Counted from the stretch's first letter, positions 31,239 to 41,466 are shown. The stretch: DNA of 64,000 nt from Symbiodinium natans (GCA_905221605.1 CAJNDS010000451.1:22501-86500), one strand, 5' to 3'. Notes: generated by a model from the sequence alone, not told the origin. Made by a program: numbers and translations.

Positions 31239-34200
31239 TCGATCTGCCTGCCGAGGCCATGACCCGCCTACCTGGGCAGCCACTAGATACCTTCCTTAGG
31301 CCAGGTTTTTTTTTTTTTTTTTTTTGGGGGGGGGGGGGGGGGGGTAGGGTTTAGGGTTTAGGGTTTAGGGTTTAGGGTTAGGGTTTAGGGTTTAGGGTTT
31401 AGGGTTTAGGGTTTAGGGTCTAGGGTCTAGGGTCTAGGGTTTAGAAAAAAGGGTTTAGGGTTTAAGTTTAGGATGACACCTTCCTTAGGCCAGGCTTTAG
31501 GGGGGCTTGCCCTTTTTCCCTTCAAGGTTCCCTTCGAAAAATAGCCCACCCCCAAAAAGGGCAAAAGGTTTGGGGGAGGCCTGTGAATCGCTCCTTACTT
31601 TTTCAGGTATCGATTTTACTCGCTTAGGGTTTGGGGTTTAGTGTTTAGGGTTTAGGGTTAGTGTTGTAGGTGTTCCAGGGATTCAAGGTGCAAGGGGAGT
31701 TGCCTCTTCGGGCCCGGCTAACGGGTTGTTGAGTCGGGTGGAACTTGGTTGCTTCGCATGGCTCATGAACCAAAGTGCCCCCAAAGCAAGCACGGCATCC
31801 CTAAACCCCAAGCCCTAAACCCTAAACCGTCCGAGTGTGAGCGATTAAACCCTGAACACTAAGCCATGCTCCAGGCTTAAACAGGACGAGGCGCAGTTGC
31901 AGAACTTCGGCTCGGTCCTCGGGATTGGCCCAGTCTGAAACTCTGAAACCATCTCGGCTTGTATGGTCTCCCCTACCAAGAACAACTCAAGCATATAGGT
32001 TCACTCACTTGGGTGTCTCACTTTTCCGGAACACTACCTCCGGCTAACCCCTAAACCCTGTTTCCATTTGCTCCATGTGCTCCCTAAAGCCCATAAACAC
32101 AACCCCTAAGCCCAACAAAAGCAACCACTTGAGTTGTGCTCAGGGCTGAGAACTTCTTTGGCTGTCTGATTTCTTGCCTTTAAGACTCCCCTTCTTAGGC
32201 TCTTATGGAGTTGAGCCCCCCAAAGCTTCGCCTGGTCTAAGGCTCTGCGAACCTGCGGATTCAAGGCGTGGCAGAGGCCGCTCCGTTCGTTGGTTTAGGG
32301 TTTAGGGTTTAGGGTTTAGGGTTTAGGGTTTAGGGTTCAGGGTTCAGGGTTTAGGGTTTAGGGTTTAGGGTTTAGGGTTTAGGGGTATATAGGATACTGT
32401 AATCCCTCTGAAGGTATTATGAGCCATAAACCCTTTAGGCATGGGCGCAGTTCAGGGGCTTACAGCTGTCAGGCTTTTTATGCTGGGGGTGGGGCTGGGG
32501 GGGGGGGAAGGGCGAAAATATGGTTGAGCAGAGTTGTACCTTTCTGGGCCCGTTGACATGGGTTCCCCAAAGTCGAGTCTCCTGCACCTGTAATGCGCAG
32601 ATGCCCTGAATCAAGCCCGCAAAGTGACTTGCAGTCCATATATTTCCGATATCTGCTTGCAGGTTCATGGGTAGTCCTGAGTGGGATGATAAGTACCCCA
32701 AATAAGGCTATTACCCCGGTATCGACAGCCTACTTATAGCTACCCCCCACTTCTAGCTACCCATGAACCTCCAAGTAGCCCTAAACCCTAAACCCTAAAC
32801 CCTACACCCCACACCCTAAACCCTAAACCCTACAAACCCTAAACCCTAAACCCTAAACCCTAAACCCTAAACCCTAAACCCTAAACCCTAAACCCTAAAC
32901 CCTATAAACCCTAAACCCGAACCCTGTCTTTCGTGCTTAAGTTGTATTGAGAAGAGGCCTGCCGCTTCTCCCGGGAGCTGCTGCTGCAGCTCGCGCCGGC
33001 GTTTGAGGAGCATATAGCCGGGACCTTAGGGTTTAGGGTTTAGGGTCCAGGGTCTAGGGCCGTTTAGGGTTTAGGGTTTAGGGTTTAGGGTTTAGGGTTA
33101 GTGCCAAAGGTGCCTTAAAGTTTCTTCAAGTTATATATAGGGGGCCTTAATCATAAGAACAGGGTTTTGTGGGTTATTTTGGGACCATAAGGGAATACTA
33201 TTAGTAAGTATTCCGATCCCTATATTAGAGCATATTAGAGCCTTAACGTTTCTTAGAGTCATATAGGGGCCTTCATTAGTAAGAATAGGGTTTTGGCTTT
33301 TTGGTATAAGTATAAAGGGACCCTGAGCCCCTGTAGTAGAAGAGCCTTAAATTTTCCTAAAGTACCGAAGTCATAGGCCGACTTCTTGATGTAGCATAGT
33401 ATAGGCCATGATTCTGGGTACTTTGGAGGTGACGCAATAAGGCTTAGGGTTTGGGTTTATGGCGCCCTGAACATTGCGAAGCTTCAACTGTTCGGTTGTG
33501 GTCCCATCATACAACTCGTAATCAGAACATCAGGTTACCCCAGTAACAAGAAACCAACGCAAAAGAGCAGCTGCCGCCGAGGCAGCCCTCGCATATCATA
33601 GGGACGTCAACGCGCCCGCTCCTCAGGGCATCTCCTCATTGAAGGGTTTTGGCGTGGCTGCAGGCTGACGCCGGCTCGTTCGGGCTTTTGGGCGTATGGT
33701 GAAAGTGGGGAGGTTGTGCTCTGAATGAGCTGCGAGGCACAACATCCTCATCGATATGTCCGAAGGCCCAAAGCCCAAGTATGGCCGCTGGGTGGCATCA
33801 ACCTGATTTCCTTTTTTTAGGGTTCAGGGTTTAGGGTTAAGGGCTACTGGGACCCGGAGTAGGCCCTGTTTCCATTTTGTAGGGTTGGGGTTCCCTTTGT
33901 AATCCCCTTACAGCCAAAAAGGGCACCCTTTTTATTCCTAGGTTACTCCTGGGTCTAGTCAATCCTCCTGTCTTTTGAGGATTCCTTTGGCGGCTGTCAA
34001 GATCTCCAAGTTGGGATGCCCCCCCTTCTGCTAACAGTCCTTAATAGGGATTCTAGTACCAATCCCAATTAAGGACTGTTCGTAAACGGGGGAACATCCC
34101 AATCTTCAAGTTTCCTGTAGTTAGGCGCTGTTGGCCCTTGAGCTGATTCCCAGGCCCTCGGCTCTGCTGTTTGCCGGATGCCTTTGAAGCACCCCGAAAA

Positions 34201-35858
34201 GCGTCGCGCGATTGTCCCTCTCACCAGATGCGAACAACAGCATATCTTTCAGCAGGTACAGCATGATGACTTTTGACGTGTCAGTGAGGAAATTTAGCAA
34301 TGCGTGACAAAACCCTAAAGCCCTCAACCCTCAACCCTAGACCCTAAACCCTCTCATTTCTTTCGCGCGTGCATATGCTTCACGAGGATGCTGTGTAGAG
34401 TTTGGCAGAGATCCCTGTGCTCTAAGCGTGTACAACAATCTGGCAGAAAGGAAAACAAAGTCCTAAACCCTAAATTGCTAAAAACCCTAAGCAAACCCCC
34501 CCAAAACCCTATTTGCATAACAAAGACCCTAGAACCCCTAACAAAACTCTGAAGCCCTGTGTCCCACCGAGGCCTCGTCGACTTCGGCCTTGCCGTTGAC
34601 GTGCACAGCTGGCGGGGCGACCCTGAGGATGGCAGCCAGGAGAGCCTGCTTGGGTAAGGTTTAGGGTTTAGGGTTTAGGGCTTAGGGCTTAGGGCTAAGG
34701 GGTTGGGGTTTAGGGTTTAGGGTTTAGGGTTTGGGGTTTGGGGTTTGGGGTTTAGGGTTTAGGGTTTAGAGTTTAGGGTTTAGGGCTTAGGGCTTAGGGT
34801 TTAGGATGGCAGCCAGGAGACCCTAGAGTTGGTTGGGAAGGCTTGGGGCTTAGGGTTTAGGGCTTACAGGATTTGTATGGGTTTTTGTTAAAGGGTTCTT
34901 AGGGTTTTTTCGGATCGTTTTGGTTTTTTAAGGGGTTCTTAGGGTTTAGGTTTTTTTGGGCTTATTTAGGGTCTCTGAGTTTGGGGTTTAGGAAAGGTTT
35001 GGATTGGGCTTTATAAGGCCTACAGGGGTTTATGAGGGGGTTTAGAGGGTTTTGCAGGGTTTATAGGGTTTAGGGCAGCCAGAAGACCCTGGAGATGGAC
35101 GGAATTCATGAGAGGTTTAGGGCTTACAGGAGTGTATTGTTTTTTTGTGTTTACGGTGTAGGGTTAGAGGTTTAGGGTTTACGGGGTTTATTGTTTTTTT
35201 TTCACGCGCCTGTGGCCCGACCCTGCATTTTTCCTCGAAGCTTGCTCGGCTTTTCGTGCGGTAATCGTGAGCTCGCCGGGGCGCAGGCGTTCCCGCGCGC
35301 GCCGTCCCCGAAGCATCTCGAAAGTGTCGTCGTTGTTTTCTAGGTTCGTGAAATGCGAAACTGTCCTCGCCTTTAGACTGACATGGGTTTGAATTAGGGT
35401 GTAGGATTCAGGGGCACTTGTGGGGCTTTGCGAGTTACAGTTCATGTTGGTTGGCTATGAAGGCTTTGGGGTCTTGAAGTTTTGAGCAAGCATGCATGAG
35501 ACAAACTCATAGGTTAGGGTTTTTCACGCCTCGGAGAGCGTGGGGTCCTAAGGCTTCGGAAGGACACTCCTTTTCTGATGAGTCTGGGGTTTTGTTTACC
35601 CTAAACCTTTAAAGCCCCAAACACCCCAAACCCAAAAACCCTGAACCCTGAAACCCCAAACCGCAAAAAGGCTGGAATTTGCAGGGTACTGTATGCCATT
35701 GAAGGGTGTCTTTAACAAGGCGGACGTGGGAGGAAATCGGCCGTTCCAAGCCTGAAGGACTTAACGGCCCTGGGACCCCTAGTGTCTCTTAACAACACCC
35801 TGAAAGAATAAAGCATTTTTCCCTAGAAGGGTCATAGGGGGATTTCTTTTCTTTCTTT

Positions 35859-35889
<31 letters not shown>

Positions 35890-37482
35890 TTCTGAAGCAA
35901 ATCGTAGACCCTGAATCCGGTGGCAGCAAGGATTCAATAGGGCTGGGAGGCAACTGGGGCTTGCACATACTTGGGTTTGGCAGCTGGCTGCAATGTTTTG
36001 GAGGGGAGGTACGTTTTCACAAGCACCTCATCCCCAAACCCTAAACCCCACAAATCCCATGAATGTTAAGATGTTCCCTCTCATACTGACAGTCCTTGAA
36101 TAGGGGTTCTAGTACCCCCTATTATAATCCCTATGAAGGACTGTTGGTATAAGGAGCATCCCAACATGAATGTGTCATAAGTAGCAATGCAGGAGCGGCC
36201 AGTGCCGTCGCGCAACACTCGCGTGGGGCAGGCCCTGCTTTGCTTGGAAGTTTCAGGGCCGGGATGGAGCGCCTGGGTTCGAGAAAAGGGTCGGTGGGGG
36301 CATTAGAACTTTTTGGGATGCGGGGTGCGGGATGTGGGTTTGAAGCCTTCTGGGTTTTGGATTTATCTGGGGTGCTTGTGACATTTCTCTGTGGCCAGCA
36401 CTGCTGCCCGCACTGGGCAGCACACTCGGCTTATGAGGCGGATTGAGAGAAGGGTTTAGGGTTTAGAGTTTAGGGTTTAGGGTTAGGGGTTTAGGGTGTA
36501 GGGGTTAGGGTCTAGGGATTAGGGTTTAGGTTTAGGGTTTAAAGCTCCGGGATTTCCCGAGACATGAGGGGACATTTGTCGAGCTTGGCCACTGATGCTT
36601 AGGGTTTCCTCTAAAGGCCCGCACACTATAAGCCCTAAACACCAACGCTAAGCTACTAATTGCTTAAGAGCCCCCCAAAAATAGAAATATTCTTCCTTAC
36701 AAGGGCAATATAGGGATAACTATTTTCCTTTTGGGGTTCTTAAGCAAATAGGAGTAAGCGTCTACAGTAGCCAGCCTGCAGAAACGAGAGCCAACAACAG
36801 GACGGCGCGACTTCCTGGCACCATTTGGACGTGGGTGGTGACTGCCGCAGCCCTCAGCATTTCCGGTTGGTGTTGCGGGGTTTCGGGTAAATCCGCTTCT
36901 CGTGTGCGATGCAGTGCAAAAGGCCCCCGCCGGTTAGGAGTGTATCCTGCCGGGCCAAGTTCGTGGCAGGTCTGAACCTTGAACGCTGCACCGGTCATCC
37001 TGCCCAACACCCCGGACCGTCCCCCCCAATACAACCCCCCCCTCCCCCCACCCCTTTCTTCCCGCCCGTCCCCCACCCCATCCCCCCCTCCCTCCCTCCC
37101 GGAAAGGAGACAAACCGAACATTGAAGGGGTCAGGGTTCATGACATGTCCCCATTCTTGACTCTTCCAGTTTATGCGGAACAAGCCCTACAAGGGTGCAG
37201 TGGGGAAGTAGGTTTGTTCTTTGGGGAAAAGGAGCTACAAGCGAGACTCCCCAACTCCTCGAAACCTGCTGTAGACCTTTGTAGGCCTCGAGACTGCGAC
37301 TCTACAGCTCCTCCAGAGACAAGGGCTTAGGGTCTATGTAGGGGTCAGCAAAGGGCCTTAAGGGTTGCAAAACCCTAAACTCTTAGGCGGGTGGCAAAAA
37401 CAACCTAAACCCTAAACCGACGTGGAAAACACCGAGCCGCCGAGGTCGCTATTGGCCGGTTTCTGCATGGGCCAGGGGCTCG
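31239..37482 (+). CDS. Divergent protein kinase, at least eight exons
   Basis: Exons joining in phase: 31239-31304, 31679-31737, 31885-31927, 32955-33007, 33582-33613, 33737-33783, 34572 to 34631 (or 34653), and 37445 to about 37482. Motifs in order: MTRLPGQPLDTFL, ACRFSRELLLQLAPAFE (helix E), AYHRDVNAHNILI (catalytic loop split over two exons, HRD with Asn replacing the usual K..N spacing), VDFGLAVDVHSW (DFG, metal binding) and RYWPVSAW in the C-lobe. This set matches divergent kinase-like proteins I know from dinoflagellates. Donors are GT, GT, GC, GA, GC, GC. If the donor is the GC at 34632, exon 34572 joins in phase to RYWPVSAW; with the GT at 34654 another exon is needed. The N-lobe and C-terminus are incomplete. 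Confidence 0.78.
31307..31477. repeat. T-run, G-run and TTTAGGG array framed by a 17-bp direct repeat
   Basis: T19 then G20 then about 16 heptamers. The 17-bp sequence ACCTTCCTTAGGCCAGG occurs at 31289-31305 (end of a kinase exon) and again at 31478-31494. Confidence 0.8.
32296..32390 (+). repeat. TTTAGGG array in a kinase intron
   Basis: About 13 units, with two GGGTTCA variants in the middle. It opens the 5' half of the 31928-32954 intron; the matching CCCTAAA array is at 32779-32905. Confidence 0.85.
32660..32777. mobile_element. IE-B subfamily element
   Basis: Arms AGGTTCATGGGTAG and CTACCCATGAACCTCCAAGTAG, inner CTTATAGC/GCTAC palindrome. It directly abuts a CCCTAAA array on its right side. 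Confidence 0.8.
33100..33360. repeat. Imperfect direct duplication of about 120 bp
   Basis: GCCTTAAAGTTTCTTCAAGT...AGAACAGGGTTTTG (33111-33171) is repeated as GCCTTAACGTTTCTTAGAGT...AGAATAGGGTTTTGG (33240-33299), in a kinase intron. A third, more decayed start is at 33344. Confidence 0.65.
33844..33958. mobile_element. Introner-like element family IE-D, copy 2
   Basis: CTACTGGGACCCGGAGTAGG to TTACTCCTGGGTCTAG with the same interior as the copy at 10763. Confidence 0.85.
34011..34102. mobile_element. Introner-like element family IE-A, copy 3
   Basis: TTGGGATGCCCCCCCTTCTG ... ACGGGGGAACATCCCAA with the CAGTCCTTAATAGGGAT palindrome. In a kinase intron, 50 bp after an IE-D copy. Confidence 0.85.
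34625..35100. repeat. Exon-edge motif repeated three times between telomeric arrays
   Basis: GATGGCAGCCAGGAGA (34628) at the kinase exon edge recurs at 34805 and, weaker, at 35073 (GGCAGCCAGAAGACCCTGGA). TTTAGGG arrays and related G-rich sequence fill the gaps. Confidence 0.6.
35101..35778. other. Kinase intron stretch, ambiguous open frames
   Basis: 35200-35345 is open on both strands. The - strand frame reads charged (LENNDDTFEMLRGRRARERL), the + frame is less regular. Because all other genes are on +, I do not call an antisense gene. The rest is unique DNA and decayed heptamers. Confidence 0.3.
35779..35907. mobile_element. IE-C element with expanded T/G arm
   Basis: Left CTAGTGTCTCTTAACAACACC, right GTTCTGAAGCAAATCGTAG. 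The T-G junction of the right arm is expanded to about T12 G21. Confidence 0.7.
36068..36164. mobile_element. Introner-like element family IE-A, copy 4
   Basis: AGATGTTCCCTCTCATACTG ... GTATAAGGAGCATCCCAAC with the internal CAGTCCTTGAATAGGGGTT palindrome. Confidence 0.85.
36185..36270 (+). CDS. Possible exon within the long kinase intron
   Basis: Frame reads MQERPVPSRNTRVGQALLCL, 20 bp downstream of an IE-A element. Either an extra kinase exon or chance. Confidence 0.3.
36653..36754. mobile_element. IE-C element, copy
   Basis: CTACTAATTGCTTAAGAGCC ... GGTTCTTAAGCAAATAGGAG with AGAAATATTCTTCCTTACAAG inside. Confidence 0.85.
36780..37215 (+). CDS. Possible exons, one with a hydrophobic stretch
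   Basis: 36783-36881 reads TRANNRTARLPGTIWTWVVT then AAALSIS, a possible membrane segment. 37170-37208, after a good polypyrimidine tract and CCAG, reads FMRNKPYKGAVGK and meets TAG. Both lie in the interval I otherwise treat as kinase intron. Confidence 0.3.
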
Positions 37483-37796
37483 GCTGTTAGGGTTTAGGGT
37501 TTAGGGTTCAAAAAAGGGTTTTTTAGGGTTCAAAAAAAGGGTTTAGGGTTTAGGGTTTTGGCGAATAGGGGACCCCAATATAGACCCCCAAATAGTAAGA
37601 TTCCCTTGCTGTAAGGCCCAATAAGGTGCCCCTAATCTCGGAAACACTCATGTCTGAATGGCTCTCGAAATTAGGTTTTGCTTCGGCGTCCTTTCTATAA
37701 GGTGCCGTACTATATGGGGCCCAAAAAGGGATTTAGAGAACTACCCACGCGCTGGGCTTGGGGCTTAGGGTGGAGGGTTACCAGGTATCGACAATT

Positions 37797-37910
37797 CTAT
37801 ACCTCAAGAACTCAAACCCTTCTTTTGTGTAGGTTACGACTAGAAATCCCCTTATAGGATTCTGAGGCAACATACAAAAAGGAGGTGTAGGTTCTTAAGT
37901 CTTAAGGTAA
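37797..37910. mobile_element. Introner-like element family IE-F, copy 1
   Basis: Shares with 41596-41710 the series TTTTGTGTAGG, TACGACTAGAAATCCCC / TACGAAGTTACAAAACCCC, TTATRGGATTCT, CTGCAAAA/ACAAAAAG and GGTTCTTAAG. The ends are inverted (CTCAAGAAC / GTTCTTAAG). Confidence 0.65.
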
Positions 37911-37976
37911 GCGAAAACCCAGGTACGTATCCTTGCAAGGCAGCGTAAGAGATAGAAACAAGGCCAAAAGCTAAAG

Positions 37977-38196
37977 CAACTCTCATGCAAACGTCGGAGA
38001 CTTCACTATTCCAGTCTGCTTGGCCGGTGGCAAAGACACATTTTTTGTCCAAAGAACCTTTCAAGAAACCCCAGCACAAGCCCTCCAGGTCCAGTTTTTG
38101 CTCGGCTGGACAGAATTGGAGTCCCGCCCCCGGGTCATCCCTTCGCACTGGTCTCTCGGCACGTCCGCAGGCTACCCTGAAAACCCCCAAAACCCT
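37977..38196 (+). CDS. Exon, 73 codons, unrecognised
   Basis: Acceptor AAAG, donor GTAATG. The frame is coding-like throughout: NVGDFTIPVCLAGGKDTFFV, QRTFQETPAQALQVQFLLGW, RVIPSHWSLGTSAGYPEN. It begins 66 bp after an IE-F element. No family recognised; it may be a downstream exon of the kinase gene or of a new gene. Confidence 0.5.
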
Positions 38197-38479
38197 GTAA
38201 TGCTGAAAAGCATAAATACCCTAACGAAAACCCTAAAAGCCCTGAAGCCCTCTAGACCCCAATCCCTATGGTAGCGCTAAACCCTATATAGCCTAAGCTT
38301 ATCTTAAGGACATGGGTCTGACGGAATCTCCCCTTGAAACCCGGTTCTTGCTAAGGAGCTTGAGCTAAGTCACCATAATTGTTTTTAATAGGCAGCACAT
38401 AACAGGGGTTAGGGTTTAGGGTTGATATCGAGGCGTACATGCATTTTGTTTGTGTGGGCTCGACTTTTCCTCCCAACAG
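38197..38479. other. Intron-like spacer
   Basis: Degenerate CCCTAAA at the start, unique DNA, one TTTAGGG pair at 38413. A polypyrimidine tract at 38463-38473 ends it. Confidence 0.4.
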
Positions 38480-38596
38480 GAGTCGATTTGGAACAAGGTA
38501 TCAAGTTCTAGAAGTTCTGTGGGACCTATATCCGTATGCAACCCATGGACACGTGATACTTATCGACCCTATTTTTGAAGGACTTCACGGGGCACG
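38480..38596 (+). CDS. Exon, 39 codons, unrecognised
   Basis: Good polypyrimidine acceptor (TTTTCCTCCCAACAG) and GT donor (GTAGCT). Reads RSRFGTRYQVLEVLWDLYPY then ATHGHVILIDPIFEGLHGA. In phase with the preceding exon only if an exon is missing between them. Confidence 0.5.
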
Positions 38597-39002
38597 GTAG
38601 CTCTAGCAGGGAGGCTCAGGCTTCAAGAACGCTCAGAAGGGGCACCTTATATGCGGATTTCGGATTTCTTGTGGCTATGGTTAAGCTGTTTCAAACATGT
38701 TGGGCACCGTCCTCAGCCCATGCAGCAAGAAGTGATTGAGGGCCCTGGGCTTGGATCCTCAGCCTGCGCCTGCACGGTTTTAGCTGTAAAGGTCTAGGGT
38801 TTAGGAGCCACGGTTTAGGGTTTAGGGTCTAGGGTTGAGAACAACCCAGGGAGGGTCGAGTGCGTTGCTGATGCGTTGTGCGCCGAGTTGCAATCCAATG
38901 CTGCGCTCTGAATATCGGACGCGGCTGGACATGCACTCTCTCGGCAGGGCGCCCCAGAGTATCCTAAACTCTCTTCGTAAACTCCAACTTGTACCCTAAA
39001 CC

Positions 39003-39191
39003 TTGGGATGTTCCCCCTTATACTAGCAGTCCTTGATGGGGATTATGCTAGGGGTACAACTTATAGCTTATAACCCAATACTAGCTGTACTTATAATCCG
39101 CTTATAAGCCCCTTAGGCGCCCTAATGTGGTGATAATTGGGTAATCAGTGCAGCTATGATTGGGTTATTAAGTGCCATGAACCTACAAGTA
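39003..39191. mobile_element. IE-B element joined to a half IE-A element
   Basis: 39003-39057 is the left half of IE-A (TTGGGATGTTCCCCCTTATA). From about 39055 to 39191 runs an IE-B element ending GTGCCATGAACCTACAAGT. The right half of IE-A is missing, so IE-B probably inserted into or replaced it. Confidence 0.75.
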
Positions 39192-39194
39192 AAG

Positions 39195-39236
39195 GCAGTC
39201 TTCGGTCGGTCTCCGGCTGCCGTTATTGAACAGTTC
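39195..39236 (+). CDS. Exon candidate next to an IE-B element
   Basis: Three bases after the element end, AAAG then AVFGRSPAAVIEQF and a GTCCAC donor. 14 codons, phase 0 to 0. Confidence 0.4.
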
Positions 39237-39902
39237 GTCCACATCATGCCATAACTGTTGTGATTGGATAGGGGAAAGCTTGCCATAGGATTCAAGCAAA
39301 GGCCCATCTAAACTCTACACCCTTCAGACGTGAGGGTTTAGGCACTCACGGTGGTAGGGTTCGACTGAGCCTCTCTTGTGGTGCCAAAAGGTTTGGTGAC
39401 GGGCTTTGCGCTTTTTCGAAGATTGGGTTGGGGAATTGAAGGGCTCATCTTGCGCCGGCTTCAGAGAACAGCGTGGGACAAGCACCCTGAACCCTACACC
39501 CCCTTCGTGTACAGCTAATTAGATGCTCAGGCCTTAAAGGGGTTCCCAGAAAAGTAGCTTTACAGCCCAAGTATCGTCCATTCTAGGCACACGGACCCTT
39601 GCAGGTAGAAGCTCTCTGGGAGGATTTCCTGTGATGTGGGGCTGATGGGAGGTCAAAACCCCCAAAGGCCCTCCTTGGGGCACGTACCCGGACAGACCCT
39701 CAAACCACCAAACCCTAAACTCCAAACCCTAAACTCTGTCATAGTTGGGTACCAAGTTGCATTTAAGGGTACTTAAACCCCAGAAGGGATAAAACAAAAA
39801 TAAGTTTTTAATATTATCCCCGACATGAACTAGTAAACCCTAAACCCTTCGTCACCTCCTTCCGAAACAGCTCCAGCGCTCTGAGGTCTCACCGCTTTAC
39901 AG

Positions 39903-39986
39903 GTTCTTGTAGAGACAATGCGCGGGCGCTCAGACGCCCAAAGGAAGTTCCCGATGTTCCGCGCGGGTCATCTAGCCGTGATTCGG
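39903..39986 (+). CDS. Exon, 28 codons, unrecognised
   Basis: Acceptor TTTACAG, donor GTTTTAG, phase 0 at both ends. Reads VLVETMRGRSDAQRKFPMFR then AGHLAVIR. Coding-like; family unknown. Confidence 0.5.
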
Positions 39987-40097
39987 GTTTTAGTATTCTT
40001 ACGTATTACTCGAGTTATTATGATAGCCATTCTTCTTATGATCATTATTACCATCAATTATGTTGTTATTGTTGTTGTTATTATCATTAATGTGGTC
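39987..40097. repeat. AT/TTG-rich low-complexity stretch
   Basis: Runs of ATTATT and GTTGTT. The same type of sequence resumes at 40544 on the other side of the inserted element. Confidence 0.7.
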
Positions 40098-40543
40098 TCC
40101 TGATTAGTGTGGGGGGGGCCCCCCCCCCCAAACTAAATCCACCCCCGCAATAGTGTCACAAAAAAAGGGACCCCCCCAAACTAATTTTCGGCCCCGGCCC
40201 CCCCCACCGGCTCCTCTTCATTTCCTCTTCGCTCCTCTTCCCTCTCCTCTTCCTCTCCTCTTCCTCTCCCCCTTGGAAATTTGATTGCCCGGCCTCGGTA
40301 CAAAAGCATTTTATAAGGAAGTCTTAGTTTTGGGGTTGGCCTGGAGAATGAAGATTTCAGGGCCCGACAACCTCAGGCCTCAAGGTTTAGCTCAGGTAAA
40401 CGCTCAGGCAAGTGTTTTTCTCCCTCTTCCGAAACCCATGCCCGAAAATACTTTTCATTATTGTAGGGGGGCAACCAAGTTTTTGTCCCCTGAATCATTT
40501 TTGGAAAACTTTTCATTATTGGAGGGGTCCACACTAATCAGGA
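40098..40543. mobile_element. 446-bp element with 15-bp terminal inverted repeats
   Basis: Perfect inverted ends TCCTGATTAGTGTGG and CCACACTAATCAGGA. Inside are C/G runs, a CTCTTCC-rich pyrimidine tract (40208-40270) and two related CTTTTCATTATTG motifs near the right end. No transposase. It interrupts a TTATTG-rich stretch. I see no target duplication. Confidence 0.75.
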
Positions 40544-40619
40544 TACGACATTATTGTCCTAGTCGCAGTATTGTTCGATATCATTATGTCCTTCTTATAT
40601 TGGTATGATTATCTTTGCA

Positions 40620-40900
40620 CATTTTGATTATATCTATATAGGTATGTACATTTGAATTGTCTTCTATTATATACATAAATAAATAAATAAAATAATATAT
40701 ATATATATGTATTTGTTTGTTCATGCTTTCTTGTATGATCTGATATAACATGTCGTCGTATGAGCTTAGGGTTTGACGGCTGTGCTTAGGCGGTTCATCG
40801 AAGGCTGCAGCATATGTTTGGGGGGGGGGTTCGTGGGGGGGTAGGTACCTAAGGAACCTTAGGGAAGCTTAGGGGGCCTTAAGGAGTAGTGGGGAGCAAT
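40620..40900. other. AT-rich spacer, no gene
   Basis: AAATA and AT dinucleotide runs (40670-40712), then unique and G-rich DNA. Confidence 0.5.
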
Positions 40901-41059
40901 GGGTTACATACTCCCCCTACCTCAAGAATCCTATAAAGGCCTAGACCCGGAGGCGTCGCAGATCATGTAGCAGAGGCCCAGAAGCGTTGTCTTGTGGGGT
41001 CCCTTCGAGGGCCCCCAGTGATACCATGCTTCCCCTTTTTGGGGGGTTCAGGGTTTAGG

Positions 41060-41152
41060 TTGGGATGTTCCTTATACTAACGATACGGGGTTATAGTACC
41101 CCCCAATTCTTATCCCCATTAAGGACTGTTAGTTTTAGGGGGAACATCCCAA
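41060..41152. mobile_element. Introner-like element family IE-A, copy 5
   Basis: TTGGGATGTTCCTTATACTA ... TAGGGGGAACATCCCAA. TTTAG lies on both outer sides (separated by GC on the right), but in heptamer-rich DNA this is weak evidence for a target duplication. Confidence 0.85.
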
Positions 41153-41225
41153 GCTTTAGGGTTTTGTGAGGGTTCGACGGTTTGGGGGTTAGAGAGGCCT
41201 GGATGTACGGGGGCTTAGGGTGCAG

Positions 41226-41339
41226 GAGCTTGGGATTCTCTACAACCCCATTGGCTCTTTCAACGACCCACACTCGCTCATTTTCCCGTTTGTTCAGCCT
41301 TTTCCGGCTTTTGTGATCGGGGGCCCTTGGGTCTTTTGA
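41226..41339 (+). CDS. Exon candidate with stop, hydrophobic/aromatic
   Basis: After GGTGCAG: ELGILYNPIGSFNDPHSLIF then PFVQPFPAFVIGGPWVF and TGA at 41337-41339. Coding-like; may be terminal or may splice earlier. Confidence 0.45.
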   Translation, partial: ELGILYNPIGSFNDPHSLIFPFVQPFPAFVIGGPWVF

Positions 41340-41466
41340 GGCTGAAACCCAACAACACTCGCAGGTCTTAAGCTTACAGAGTGCCGGAAAACCCTAAACC
41401 CCTAACCCCTCAACCCCTAAAGCCCTAAAACCCCTCAACCCCTAAACCCGTAAAGCCTAAACCAAG

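Noticed and set aside
40285-40608. 107-codon open frame across the right part of the 446-bp element
   Set aside because: Runs through the element's terminal repeat into AT-rich DNA; no motif, no relation to transposases.
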